64,000 nucleotides of DNA from Pseudomonas sp. BSw22131 (GTDB taxonomy: Bacteria; Pseudomonadota; Gammaproteobacteria; Pseudomonadales; Pseudomonadaceae): positions 868,001 to 932,000 of the forward strand of contig NZ_CP113949.1 of the NCBI RefSeq assembly GCF_026810445.1. Reading direction: 5' to 3'. Shown here in pieces: positions 1 to 7,691 of the stretch. Made by a program: the position numbers and the translations under genes. The number at the start of each line of letters is the position of its first letter. Position 1 is the stretch's first letter. The notes beneath the pieces are model-generated. The model did not search any database. It was not told where the DNA came from and saw only the letters and a program-made list of their open reading frames with translations.

Positions 1-14
1 CAGTCGCCGCCTCA

Positions 15-1253
15 TCATTCCCCCGATGTTTCGCGTTGGCTCTCATCCGTGTGTTCAGGTGTAGATGTAGCGTAGATGGCCCACGCGTGCATCAGCTCCC
101 GTCGCTTATCAAAAAAGTCTGATCGAGAATATGCGCTTTCCGTTTCCCCGCGCTCGTCATGGGCCAGTGCGAGCTCGCAGATATCTCTTGGGAAAGGCGT
201 CCTTTCACCTGCCCAGTCCCGGAAGGTCGAGCGGAAGCCGTGACGAGTGATGTGCTCATAACCCAGTGTATGTAGCAGATTGCGAATGCCATTAGCGTGC
301 ATCACGCCGCTTCGGCCGTGGCCGGGGAAAACGTAGGGACTTCTAATATTGATTTTCGGAAGGCCCTTCAGAAGTGAAGCCACCTCTGGGACCAAAGGAA
401 TCGCGAACGCTTGCCGTGTTTTCATACGCTCATCTGGCAGAGACCATCGACCCGACTCCAAGTCAAATTCATCCCAGCGTGCGAATCGGACCATATGCGA
501 GCGAGCCCCGGTTAGGATCAGTAACTGAGCTGCGACAGAAACGTGACTGGGATCCTTGCGTAAGTCGTCCATGAGCGTCGGTAGGTCCTGCCATTTCAAT
601 GCAGGATGATGTTGGCGTTTACGAGCTTTCTTTTCATGCCGGCTGAGCAGGTTTTCGAGATGGCCGCGCCAGCGTGCCGGATTCTCTCCGGTCCTGAGAC
701 CACGGGCTCTGGCGGCATCCAGGATCTGTTCGATTTGCCCACGCACTTCGTCAGCCGTCCGCGTCTTGGTCGACCAGAGTGGCTGCAGGGCCTTGATCAA
801 ATGTTTGGTCTCGATCTGATCAGCTGACAGCTTCCCTATTGTAGGGAAGGCATAGAGCTCGAGCTTCCTCAACCAGCCCTTGCGCCATTTCTCCGACCAG
901 CTTGAGCCATGGGCATCTCGGTAGTCGGTGGCCAATTTCTCGAAGGTTATCAGCTGTGCCTGTTCTCGGCGTTCAGCTTCTCGTTGAGCGGCCTGCTCAG
1001 CCTGTCGTTTTGCTAAGGGGTCTGTGCCGTTGAGTATCTGGGCTTTATTTTCATAGGCGGCTGCGCGGGCTTTTTTCAGGTCGAGCTGAGGGTAGCTCCC
1101 CAGACCCATCTCCCTGCTTTTGCCGTTCAATTGAAAGCGGAGCACTCAGGTTTTTCGTCCTGAGGGTTTCACCAAAAGACGAAGCCCTTGACCGTCTTCG
1201 TACGTCCCAGCCTCAACCAGATTTTTGACTTGATTGGCGGTCAGTTTGCCCAT
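15..1253 (-). pseudogene. P4-type tyrosine integrase, interrupted by an in-frame TGA
   Basis: Tyrosine site-specific recombinase of the P4/DUF4102 type, which would integrate and excise a genomic island. From ATG at 1253 the frame reads MGKLTANQVKNL through an arm-binding N-terminus (DGQGLRLLV..GRKT), then meets TGA at 1148-1146, exactly where the family normally has Trp (GRKT-W-VLRFQLNGK). The frame resumes at once from a GTG at 1145 and continues for 376 residues to the C-terminal catalytic domain, including the GARSHMVRFARWDEF region (usually an Arg box) and HITRHGFRSTFRDWAGE (HxxR box). One base substitution therefore splits an otherwise intact gene. A protein restarting at GTG 1145 would lack about 36 residues of the arm-binding domain. 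A rare readthrough or a sequence error cannot be excluded. It lies next to a prophage-type repressor, so it marks a mobile-element border. Confidence 0.85.
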
Positions 1254-1266
1254 TTTTTTCGCCCTC

Positions 1267-1290
1267 TGTTCCCCCACTTGTTCCCCCACT
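1267..1290. repeat. Tandem 12-bp repeat upstream of the integrase
   Basis: TGTTCCCCCACT occurs twice head to tail (1267-1278, 1279-1290), only 14 bp before the integrase ATG. On the coding strand it reads AGTGGGGGAACA twice. Short direct repeats at this place are typical of arm-type integrase or excisionase sites and could also allow autorepression; that role is an inference. Confidence 0.6.
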
Positions 1291-1412
1291 TACGTGTGGA
1301 ACGCCTCGGATCAAAACGGAAGTCACGGGAAAAAAAATAGGCTGAAACCCTTAATCTAGCAAGTCTGTAGCGGTTTTCAGTAGATAAGAATGGCTTTCCA
1401 AAAGACATTAAA

Positions 1413-1433
1413 AAGCCGGCTTGTGGCCGGCTT
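1413..1433 (-). terminator. Intrinsic terminator
   Basis: Perfect 8-bp stem AAGCCGGC/GCCGGCTT with loop TTGTG; on the minus strand it is followed by TTTTT. It ends whatever is transcribed leftward from the repressor side. Confidence 0.75.
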
Positions 1434-1658
1434 CTCGTGGACAGGTTTGGTTAGTTTTTGGCTAACCGCACCCGCCTGCAAAAGTGCGCTCTGCAAAGGA
1501 GCGCTTGTGAGGTAACGAGGCAGGCCCGGGGGCGGTTGCCGCGTCTGTCATCGCTCTGCGGGTAGCGGAGCGGTGATGAAACGAAGGCGTGCAGGATACT
1601 GATGTTCGCGGGATCTGCCCAGCTTCAATGGGCTGTCATCTGTCTTTTTCCTTGAAAA
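1413..1658 (-). ncRNA. Hairpin-rich non-coding stretch ending in a terminator (candidate RNA or long 3' UTR)
   Basis: No convincing protein gene lies between the repressor stop and the integrase. Read on the minus strand there are successive stems: GCCCA/TGGGC (1617-1633), CGCTC/GAGCG (1552-1572), GCGG/CCGC (1532-1542), GCGCTC/GAGCGC (1486-1504), GGTTAG/CTAACC (1449-1467), and last AAGCCGGC/GCCGGCTT (1413-1433) followed by a T run, a normal intrinsic terminator. It may be the 3' UTR of the repressor transcript or a separate small RNA. Its 3' end faces the integrase start, the usual arrangement when a P4-type element sits at the 3' end of an RNA gene. It matches no tRNA, tmRNA or other RNA family I recognise. 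The rest of the gap (1291-1412) shows nothing clear. Confidence 0.4.
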
Positions 1659-2399
1659 TCAAGGCAGTGCCGCAGGGTGCCGACGATTGTTAAGCGTGGA
1701 CCACCAGAAAACCCACCCCAGCACCTGAATATGTTGCTCCTGGATTTGCAGGGCGGTGAAGACCTCGTCCGGGTATTCGCCGGCATTGTGGCTGCGCAAT
1801 CGCAAACCGCCACCGGGCAGGCGGTACAGGTACTTCACGCGCAGCATGCCGTCGTGTTCGAGTGCGTAGATTTCGCCGTCGATAATGAGCGTCTTGCCCG
1901 TGTCGATGCCAATCAGCGACCCATCCTGAATTTTGTCGGCCATGCTGCTGCCGGTCATTGCGATGCAAATCGCGTTATGCAACTCGACGTCCATGGCATT
2001 GAGCACGCGGCGTGATAGCCGGATTTTTCTATTCGGCACTTCGCCTACGGCCGTGCGTTGGGCGCCGGGTTTGTGCTGCTCGTCGTACAGCGGGAGATCA
2101 AGCTGATCTCGGGCGCTGCGTTCGGTCCGTGGCTTTTCGCTGACGGGTTTCTGGCTCACCGGGGGCGGTGGGGCTGGGGTTCTGCCTTCACCGGGATGCT
2201 TGGGGCCGGCACCGGTGCGCAGCCACTCGGCGTTGACGCTGAGCAAGTTGGCAACTTCATCGATACGTCCAATGGGGATGCCGCGCTTGAACCAGTTGTT
2301 CACGTGCTGGGGCGTCACGTTGCGGTTGGCTGCGAAGTCTGTGGCGGAGAGGTAGCACTCTCGCAGCAGTACGCGTAATCGATCACCTGATGTATTCAT
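1659..2399 (-). CDS. Prophage-type CI/LexA-like repressor (HTH + S24 peptidase)
   Basis: A 246-residue repressor. Residues about 5-62 form a helix-turn-helix of the phage CI/XRE kind (LSATDFAANRNVTPQHVNNW). A Pro-rich linker follows (about 65-100). The C-terminal half is an S24 peptidase-like domain: Ser152 in MTGSSMADKIQDG and Lys189 in LRVKYL match the Ser-Lys dyad of LexA/CI/PrtR proteins, so RecA-stimulated self-cleavage is expected. The likely role is keeping lytic or bacteriocin genes off until DNA damage. No phage structural genes lie beside it in the window, so its targets are either off to the left or lost. There is no clear Shine-Dalgarno before ATG 2399. A palindrome overlaps its promoter region (2435-2449), which suggests autoregulation. 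Confidence 0.85.
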   Translation of the reverse strand: MNTSGDRLRVLLRECYLSATDFAANRNVTPQHVNNWFKRGIPIGRIDEVANLLSVNAEWLRTGAGPKHPGEGRTPAPPPPVSQKPVSEKPRTERSARDQLDLPLYDEQHKPGAQRTAVGEVPNRKIRLSRRVLNAMDVELHNAICIAMTGSSMADKIQDGSLIGIDTGKTLIIDGEIYALEHDGMLRVKYLYRLPGGGLRLRSHNAGEYPDEVFTALQIQEQHIQVLGWVFWWSTLNNRRHPAALP

Positions 2400-2434
2400 G
2401 GGGCCAGTTTACGGCGGCTTTAACTTTGTTTAAA

Positions 2435-2449
2435 TGAACGAAGTGTTCA
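2435..2449. promoter_or_regulatory. Candidate operator of the repressor
   Basis: Perfect inverted repeat TGAAC-GAAGT-GTTCA about 36-50 bp before the repressor start, flanked by GTTT and AAAC to give a longer imperfect palindrome. A TTGAAC on the minus strand overlaps one half and could serve as a -35 element. Binding by the adjacent repressor is inferred from position only. Confidence 0.5.
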
Positions 2450-2803
2450 AAAAACATGACGTAGTAGTCACTCCTGTTTCACAGACTTACAGTTATAAGT
2501 TGCTCTTGTAGGATGGTTCTGTAGCTCTTGATAGTTAAGGCAACAATGCTGGGTGCACACAAAAGATAAGCTCTGGAGGCCTCAGTCAGCGAAGGCCGCT
2601 GAGACAGAGCCTTTTCAGTAACAGTTTCGAGGCGGATGGGAGTTGGCGTGGGTCGATATATACGCGATGGCGTTAAACACGATAAACGTTCTGTGACGGG
2701 GTCGTTTTTTTAAACATTTAAACGCGGATTTTCAGGCGGCGGGACTGGGTTGCGACCTTTAAAGCACCCGAGGACCGGATGCTCTAAAGATTGCGAGTCG
2801 GAA
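2450..2803. other. Non-coding gap between repressor promoter and ppa
   Basis: No open frame of note. On the plus strand, divergent from the repressor where a cro gene would be expected, there is only a short stretch ending in a stem (2570-2610: GCTCTG...CTCAG / CTGAG..CAGAGC) followed by CTTTT, which looks like a terminator for a leader of about 150 nt. An AT-rich TTTAAACATTTAAAC at about 2711-2725 may be a second regulator site. The ppa terminator closes the gap. Confidence 0.4.
2761..2785 (-). terminator. Probable ppa terminator
   Basis: Inverted repeat AAAGCACCCG / CGGATGCTCT around AGGAC (one G-T pair on the RNA), starting 18 bp beyond the ppa stop. The trailing T run is short, so efficiency is uncertain. 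Confidence 0.5.
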
Positions 2804-3331
2804 TCAGCCTTTGTAGGCGGCTACCGACTTGGTGATTTCAGCGCGGGCAGCGTCTGCGTTGCCCCAACCTTCGATCTTCACCCATTTGCCTTTTTCGAGG
2901 TCTTTGTAGTTCTCGAAGAAGTGCTTGATTTGCTCAAGCAGCAGGGGCGGCAAATCGGTGTATTCCTTCACATCGACGTACAGCTGGGACAGCTTGTCGT
3001 GCGGGACTGCGATGACTTTGGCATCGCCGCCGCCGTCGTCGGTCATGTGCAGGATGCCGACTGGACGAGCGCGGATAACCGAGCCTGGCGTGACCGGGTA
3101 AGGCGTCACAACCAGTACGTCCAGCGGGTCGCCGTCGTCAGCCAGGGTGTTTGGGATAAAACCGTAGTTGGCCGGGTAGAACATCGGGGTGGCCATAAAG
3201 CGGTCAACGAACAGGCAGTCGCTGTCTTTGTCGATTTCGTATTTGATCGGGGCGTGGTTGGCCGGGATTTCGATCGCGACGTAGATGTCATTCGGCAGGT
3301 CTTTACCAGCCGGAATCTTGCTGTAGCTCAT
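2804..3331 (-). CDS. ppa: Inorganic pyrophosphatase, family I
   Basis: Cytoplasmic enzyme that hydrolyses pyrophosphate to two phosphates and so pulls biosynthetic reactions forward. The 175-residue length is normal for the bacterial hexameric family I enzyme. The signature DGDPLDVLV (about residues 66-74) carries the metal-binding aspartates, and the substrate-site segments KYEIDKDSD and [12 protein letters not shown] are present. It reads alone, upstream of the repressor and downstream of mtfA/dedA, with its own probable terminator. The position of ppa next to mtfA and dedA matches P. aeruginosa, so this is core chromosome, and the mobile element lies between ppa and whatever followed it. 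Confidence 0.97.
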   Translation of the reverse strand: MSYSKIPAGKDLPNDIYVAIEIPANHAPIKYEIDKDSDCLFVDRFMATPMFYPANYGFIPNTLADDGDPLDVLVVTPYPVTPGSVIRARPVGILHMTDDGGGDAKVIAVPHDKLSQLYVDVKEYTDLPPLLLEQIKHFFENYKDLEKGKWVKIEGWGNADAARAEITKSVAAYKG

Positions 3332-3439
3332 TGGGCAGTGCCCCCTTTGTTGACCAGTCAGAATCTGGCGTCGAGCGCCAAAAAGTGGGCCGGATTATAG
3401 GCATATTTCCAGAAGTGTTGCCATGTGCGACAACCGCTT

Positions 3440-4258
3440 CTAGACGTTGGTATGAGCCTGATAGACCGGGTTTTGCTGCTGAAGTGCCGTCAGTCGGCCG
3501 AGGGTGTCCTGCCGATAAAAGGCACTCAGTTGCTGGTAGACAGCCGGATAGGCTTGGGCGAGCACATCCGGTGCGCTGAAGAAGTATTCGCTGGTGACCG
3601 CGAAGAACTCGCCCGGATCTTCAGCCGCATACGGATCGATAGCCGTCTCGGCGTCGGGATCGGCATCCAGCTGTCGGTTGAGGTCGTCGAAAGCGCTTTG
3701 CATCGCATCGGTCCATTGCTTGACCGCCATGCCCTGGTGCAGCGGCGGCATCCCATTGGCGTCGCCGTTGAGCATGTCCAGCTTGTGCGCCAGCTCGTGA
3801 ATAACCAGGTTGTAGCCTTCCCAGCCGCCGCTCGACAGCACGCCCGCCCACGCCAGAATCACCGGCCCCTGCGACCATGCCTCACCGCTGTGCTCACCGT
3901 CCCACTCGTGCTCGATACCGCTGGCATCGCGGTGTTTCTGCGGGCTGATGAAGTCATCGGGGTACAACACAATTTCATGAAAGCCCTGGTACCAGTTCAG
4001 ATCGCCCAGCGCCAACAGTGGCAACTGCGCCTGCGCTGCAAGGAACAGCCGGGACTCATCGTCCAGATTTACCCCGTCCAGCGCTGTCAGGGTTTTGTCT
4101 TGCAGAAACAGTACGCAACAATCGCGCAGACGCTGATCCTCTTCGGCGCTCAGGCCGTCGAGGATCGGCAGGCGTTGACGCACCCGAGCCCATAGCTCAT
4201 CGGGCACCGGGTGACGCGCCAGGGTGCGGCGCTTGAGCCAGCCGCCAAGCGACCACAT
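3440..4258 (-). CDS. mtfA: MtfA-type zinc peptidase (M90 family)
   Basis: A 272-residue protein of the MtfA/YeeI family. In E. coli MtfA binds the glucose repressor Mlc and has a weak zinc aminopeptidase activity. The zinc site HELAHKLDMLNG (HExxH) is near residues 156-160 with a downstream Glu-containing segment (EDPGEFFAVTSEYFF) that supplies the third ligand in this family. No signal peptide is seen, so it is cytosolic. Its ATG is 3 bp past the dedA stop, so the two are co-transcribed. Whether it regulates sugar uptake in Pseudomonas is not shown by the sequence. Confidence 0.88.
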   Translation of the reverse strand: MWSLGGWLKRRTLARHPVPDELWARVRQRLPILDGLSAEEDQRLRDCCVLFLQDKTLTALDGVNLDDESRLFLAAQAQLPLLALGDLNWYQGFHEIVLYPDDFISPQKHRDASGIEHEWDGEHSGEAWSQGPVILAWAGVLSSGGWEGYNLVIHELAHKLDMLNGDANGMPPLHQGMAVKQWTDAMQSAFDDLNRQLDADPDAETAIDPYAAEDPGEFFAVTSEYFFSAPDVLAQAYPAVYQQLSAFYRQDTLGRLTALQQQNPVYQAHTNV

Positions 4259-4261
4259 GGC

Positions 4262-4909
4262 TCAGCGTACGTCGGCAGACCGGGCCATGCGGCCGCGCAG
4301 CAGACCGATGATCATCGGCAGCAACGACATGATGATGATCGCCAGCACCAGCAGGGTGAGGTTTTTCTTGATGAACGGGATGTTCCCGAAGAAGTAGCCC
4401 AGTGCAACCAGACCGCCGACCCACAGGATCGAGCCCAGCACGCTGAAGCCCAGGAAGCGCGGGTAATGCATCTTGCCGACGCCAGCCACGAATGGGGCGA
4501 ACGTGCGGATGATCGGCAGGAAGCGCGCCAGCGTCACGGTTTTGCCGCCATGGCGATCGTAAAACTCGTGAGTGCGGGTCAGGTAATCGCGACGGAAGAT
4601 TTTCGAGTTCGGGTTGCTGAACAGTTTGTCGCCCGCAGTGCGACCGATGACATAGTTGGTGCTGTCGCCAAGAATCGCCGCAGCCATCAACAAACCGGCC
4701 AACAGCACAGGGTCCATGCCGCCACCCGCAGCCACCGCGCCCGCGATGAAGAGCAGAGAATCCCCTGGCAGGAACGGCATCACCACCAGCCCCGTTTCGC
4801 AGAAGATCACCAGAAACAGGATCGCGTAGACCCATGTGCCGTAGTTGGTAACCAGCAAATCCAGGTAAACATCGAGGTGAAGGATAAGGTCGAGCGGATT
4901 GAAATCCAT
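4262..4909 (-). CDS. DedA family inner-membrane protein
   Basis: Integral membrane protein of the DedA (SNARE-associated/VTT) superfamily, whose members act in undecaprenyl-phosphate or phospholipid flipping and in membrane potential homeostasis. Visible family marks are FLVIFCETGLVVMPFLPGDSLLF, the re-entrant E..PG motif, and GRTFAPF-like residues (LPIIRTFAPFVAGVGKM), with about four to five hydrophobic segments over 215 residues. A GTG start at 4918 is possible, but ATG 4909 has an AGG at better spacing. It forms a two-gene unit with mtfA. A second DedA domain occurs at 18904-20223 fused to a phosphatase. Confidence 0.88.
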   Translation of the reverse strand: MDFNPLDLILHLDVYLDLLVTNYGTWVYAILFLVIFCETGLVVMPFLPGDSLLFIAGAVAAGGGMDPVLLAGLLMAAAILGDSTNYVIGRTAGDKLFSNPNSKIFRRDYLTRTHEFYDRHGGKTVTLARFLPIIRTFAPFVAGVGKMHYPRFLGFSVLGSILWVGGLVALGYFFGNIPFIKKNLTLLVLAIIIMSLLPMIIGLLRGRMARSADVR

Positions 4910-5073
4910 GTACGGCACCTGGGTGGTGAGACCCGATCCGGGTCACGTGCGGCTGAAAATGAGGGATTGTGAGGGCGGCATTATAGGGGCAACCCGCGCA
5001 ATGTCGCCCCTACAGACAGACGCATTTGCTCAATCCTCGCGCATCGGGGGCCTGACCGCTTGGAAGCTGGACT

Positions 5074-5922
5074 TCATTCTTTCGGACCAGCGAGCAGGAA
5101 GTTCGCGCTGCCCTCGGTGGATGAGTCCGACTCCAGCGTCTGCAATTGGGCTTCGTCTTTGAGGCTGACACCTGACAGCTGGCGACGACACGCTTCACGC
5201 ATCAGGTACAACAGACGATGCGTCGCCATGCCGTAACTCAACCCTTCCAGGCGCACATTGGAAATACAGTTGCGGCTGGCGTCGGTCAGTCCCGTTTTCG
5301 GCGCGTAAGTGAAGTACAGCCCGAGGCTGTCGGGAGAACTGAGACCCGGCCGCTCGCCGATCAGGATCACCACCATTTTTGCGCCAAGTCGTTCACCGAT
5401 TTCGTCAGCAACGGCGACCCGGCCTTGCTCTACCAGAATCACGGGTGACAACGACCATCCCTCAGCGGTGGCCTGTTCCTCCATCCGCTCCAGAAACGGC
5501 AGCGCGTGACGATGCACCGCCAACGCAGACAGCCCATCAGCTATGACCACCGCCAGATCAACGCCGCCAGCATGCGCCAAGGCGTACTCGGTCAATGCCT
5601 GAGCGGAGTCTTCGTCCAGCTTGCGGCCCAGATCCGGGCGTTGCAGATAGGTATCACGGTCAGGCGCCGCGCTGTGTAGCAGCAAATGTTCTCGGCCCTT
5701 GGCGGCAAGGGCGTCGGTGAGGGCTGCATGCTCGAAGGGCAAGTGCACGGCATCACGGGCCTGTGCGTGTGCTGCTTGAAAATCCAGCTGCGCACCGGTG
5801 GGCATGCTGGTGCCGGTACGACCTAGCGCAATACGCGCAGGCGTCAGGCGGCGCAGATCGAGCCAAGGGTTTTCAGGTTTGAGATTGGGCGGGTTGATCT
5901 CGTCCATGGGCTTGTCACTCAT
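5074..5922 (-). CDS. eutC: Ethanolamine ammonia-lyase small subunit
   Basis: Small subunit of the adenosylcobalamin-dependent lyase that turns ethanolamine into acetaldehyde and ammonia. The chosen ATG overlaps the eutB stop (ATGA, 5919-5922), giving 282 residues; the longer frame to 6021 would run inside eutB. Recognisable segments are [18 protein letters not shown] near the N-terminus, the [12 protein letters not shown] block, [17 protein letters not shown] and [11 protein letters not shown] of EutC. It is translationally coupled to eutB. No microcompartment shell genes are nearby, so this is the short cytosolic pathway found in Pseudomonas rather than the Salmonella eut metabolosome. Confidence 0.95.
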   Translation of the reverse strand: MSDKPMDEINPPNLKPENPWLDLRRLTPARIALGRTGTSMPTGAQLDFQAAHAQARDAVHLPFEHAALTDALAAKGREHLLLHSAAPDRDTYLQRPDLGRKLDEDSAQALTEYALAHAGGVDLAVVIADGLSALAVHRHALPFLERMEEQATAEGWSLSPVILVEQGRVAVADEIGERLGAKMVVILIGERPGLSSPDSLGLYFTYAPKTGLTDASRNCISNVRLEGLSYGMATHRLLYLMREACRRQLSGVSLKDEAQLQTLESDSSTEGSANFLLAGPKE

Positions 5923-7313
5923 ACCAGATGCGCCAGTGCCTGGCGGAATGCCGGCGGTAAAGCATCGCCGAAACGTACGCGGCCATCGGTCTGGGTAAAG
6001 ATGCCCATCTTCTCCAGCCACGCTTCGTATTCAGGCGCAGCGCGCAAGCCCAGGGTTTGTCGGGCGTACAGCGCATCATGGAAAGAGGTGGTCTGGTAAT
6101 TGAGCATGATGTCGTCGGACCCCGGAATGCCCATGATGAAGTTGATCCCGGCCACGCCCAGCAGGGTCAGCAGCGTGTCCATGTCGTCCTGATCGGCTTC
6201 GGCGTGATTGGTGTAGCAGATGTCACAGCCCATTGGCACGCCCAGAAGCTTGCCGCAGAAGTGGTCTTCAAGCCCGGCACGAATAATCTGTTTGCCGTTG
6301 TACAAATACTCAGGACCGATGAAACCCACCACCGTATTCACCAGGAACGGATTGAAATGGCGCGCCACGGCGTAAGCTCGCGTCTCGCAGGTCTGTTGAT
6401 CGACGCCGTGATGAGCGTTGGCCGACAGCGCGCTGCCTTGTCCGGTTTCGAAATACATCAGGTTCTGGCCCAAGGTGCCGCGGTTCAGACTCAGACCGGC
6501 TTCATAGCCTTCCTGCAGCACATTCAGGTTGATTCCGAAGCTGGTATTGGCCGCTTCCGTGCCGGTGATCGACTGAAACACCAGGTCCACTGGCACCCCG
6601 CGGTTGATCACTTCAATGGACGTGGTGACGTGGGTCAGCACGCACGCCTGAGTCGGGATTTCATAACGCTGGATGATCGCGTTGAGCATCTCCAGCAACG
6701 CAACGATTGAGGAGGTGCTGTCGGTGGCGGGGTTGATGCCGATCATGGCGTCGCCGTTGCCGTACAGCAGCCCGTCGAGAATGCTGGCGGCGATACCCGA
6801 GGGCTCGTCTGTGGGGTGATTGGGTTGCAGGCGCGTTGATAAACGACCCCGCAGCCCGACCGTGTTGCGAAATCGGGTGACGACGCGGATTTTCTGCGCG
6901 ACCAGAATCAGATCCTGCACGCGCATGATCTTGGACACGGCGGCCGCCATTTCAGGGGTCAGGCCTGGGGCAAGGGCGCGCAGGCTCGTCTCGTTTGCCT
7001 GCTCACTCAGCAGCCAGTCGCGAAAGCCGCCGACGGTCAGATGGCTGACGGTGGCAAATGCGGCTTTGTCGTGCGTGTCGATGATCAGCCGAGTGACTTC
7101 ATCGCTTTCATACGGGATCAGCACTTCTTCGAGAAAGTACTTGAGCGGGATGTCGGCCAGCGCCATTTGCGCGGCTACGCGCTCGGCGTCATTGGTGGCT
7201 GCGACACCTGCGAGGAAGTCCCCCGAGCGCGCCGGACTGGCCTTGGCCATGACGTCCTTGAGGCTGTCGAAGCAATAAGTCTGAGCGCCGACAGAATGCG
7301 AAAAGCTTGCCAT
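5919..7313 (-). CDS. eutB: Ethanolamine ammonia-lyase large subunit
   Basis: Catalytic large subunit (464 residues, normal for EutB) of ethanolamine ammonia-lyase, a TIM-barrel B12 enzyme. The start at 7313 follows GGAG at proper spacing, and the upstream in-frame extension is not family-like. Conserved stretches include the [15 protein letters not shown] block, [35 protein letters not shown] and the C-terminal [16 protein letters not shown]. The gene is followed with a 4-bp overlap by eutC. In P. aeruginosa an ethanolamine permease gene stands just upstream; here the 378 bp before eutB hold no permease. Two sigma-54-like sequences lie in the upstream region. Confidence 0.97.
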   Translation of the reverse strand: MASFSHSVGAQTYCFDSLKDVMAKASPARSGDFLAGVAATNDAERVAAQMALADIPLKYFLEEVLIPYESDEVTRLIIDTHDKAAFATVSHLTVGGFRDWLLSEQANETSLRALAPGLTPEMAAAVSKIMRVQDLILVAQKIRVVTRFRNTVGLRGRLSTRLQPNHPTDEPSGIAASILDGLLYGNGDAMIGINPATDSTSSIVALLEMLNAIIQRYEIPTQACVLTHVTTSIEVINRGVPVDLVFQSITGTEAANTSFGINLNVLQEGYEAGLSLNRGTLGQNLMYFETGQGSALSANAHHGVDQQTCETRAYAVARHFNPFLVNTVVGFIGPEYLYNGKQIIRAGLEDHFCGKLLGVPMGCDICYTNHAEADQDDMDTLLTLLGVAGINFIMGIPGSDDIMLNYQTTSFHDALYARQTLGLRAAPEYEAWLEKMGIFTQTDGRVRFGDALPPAFRQALAHLV

Positions 7314-7403
7314 GCAGATTCTCCGTGACGGCCGGACGCGTTTGATCCGGGCGTAGTGTCCTCGGCGCCTGACTGCGGCTGCCGACTGTTGGAAGCGATG
7401 CAA

Positions 7404-7418
7404 GCAATAAATACTCCA
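7404..7418 (-). promoter_or_regulatory. Possible sigma-54 promoter of eutBC
   Basis: On the minus strand TGGAGTATTTATTGC has GG-N10-GC spacing and a good -12 element (TTGC), with a weak -24 half. Transcription would begin about 80 nt before eutB. A closer match to the -24 consensus (TGGCAC at 7436-7431) stands 18 bp upstream but its GC is one base too near. Confidence 0.4.
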
Positions 7419-7691
7419 TCGTGCTTCAAAGTGCCAATTGCAGGGCTGCATGGATCCGTCCACAACCGGTCATGGCAGTTACACGTCCCATTTTGGCGCA
7501 CGATGATTTTGTTGGAGCGAGGCTTGCCCGCGAAGCTGACGACTGGGTTTGCCTGGCACAGCGCAGCTGACGGCCCGGTTTTACCTGACACTGCGGGTCG
7601 CAAGCTTCGCGGACGAACCTCGCCAGCAGTTTGCCCCTTAAACACCAATGGCCTCCGAAGAGGCCATTGGTTGTCTGTCACTCAAACCGAT
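7419..7691. other. eutB-exaC gap with REP pair, no permease gene
   Basis: No coding frame is supported. It holds an imperfect REP inverted pair (GGAGCGAGGCTTGCCCGCGA.. at 7514-7536 against GCTTCGCGGACGAACCTCGCC at 7604-7624) and then the exaC terminator. In the homologous P. aeruginosa cluster the permease gene occupies this place. Confidence 0.65.
7645..7670 (-). terminator. Terminator downstream of exaC
   Basis: Perfect 11-bp stem CCAATGGCCTC / GAGGCCATTGG with loop CGAA, 22 bp beyond the exaC stop. The following T run is weak on the minus strand. Confidence 0.7.

Noticed and set aside
1478-1560. Minus-strand 29-codon frame (MTDAATAPGP..FAGGCG) as a possible peptide gene
   Set aside because: Weak ribosome site, and the same bases form several RNA stems; not enough support.
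1254-1658. tRNA gene as the integration site of the P4-type integrase
   Set aside because: No T-loop (GGTTCGAATCC-like) or acceptor pairing could be found on either strand.
7422-7436. TGGCACTTTGAAGCA as the eutB sigma-54 promoter
   Set aside because: Only 9 bp between GG and GC; sigma-54 needs 10, so it is listed only as part of a finding.
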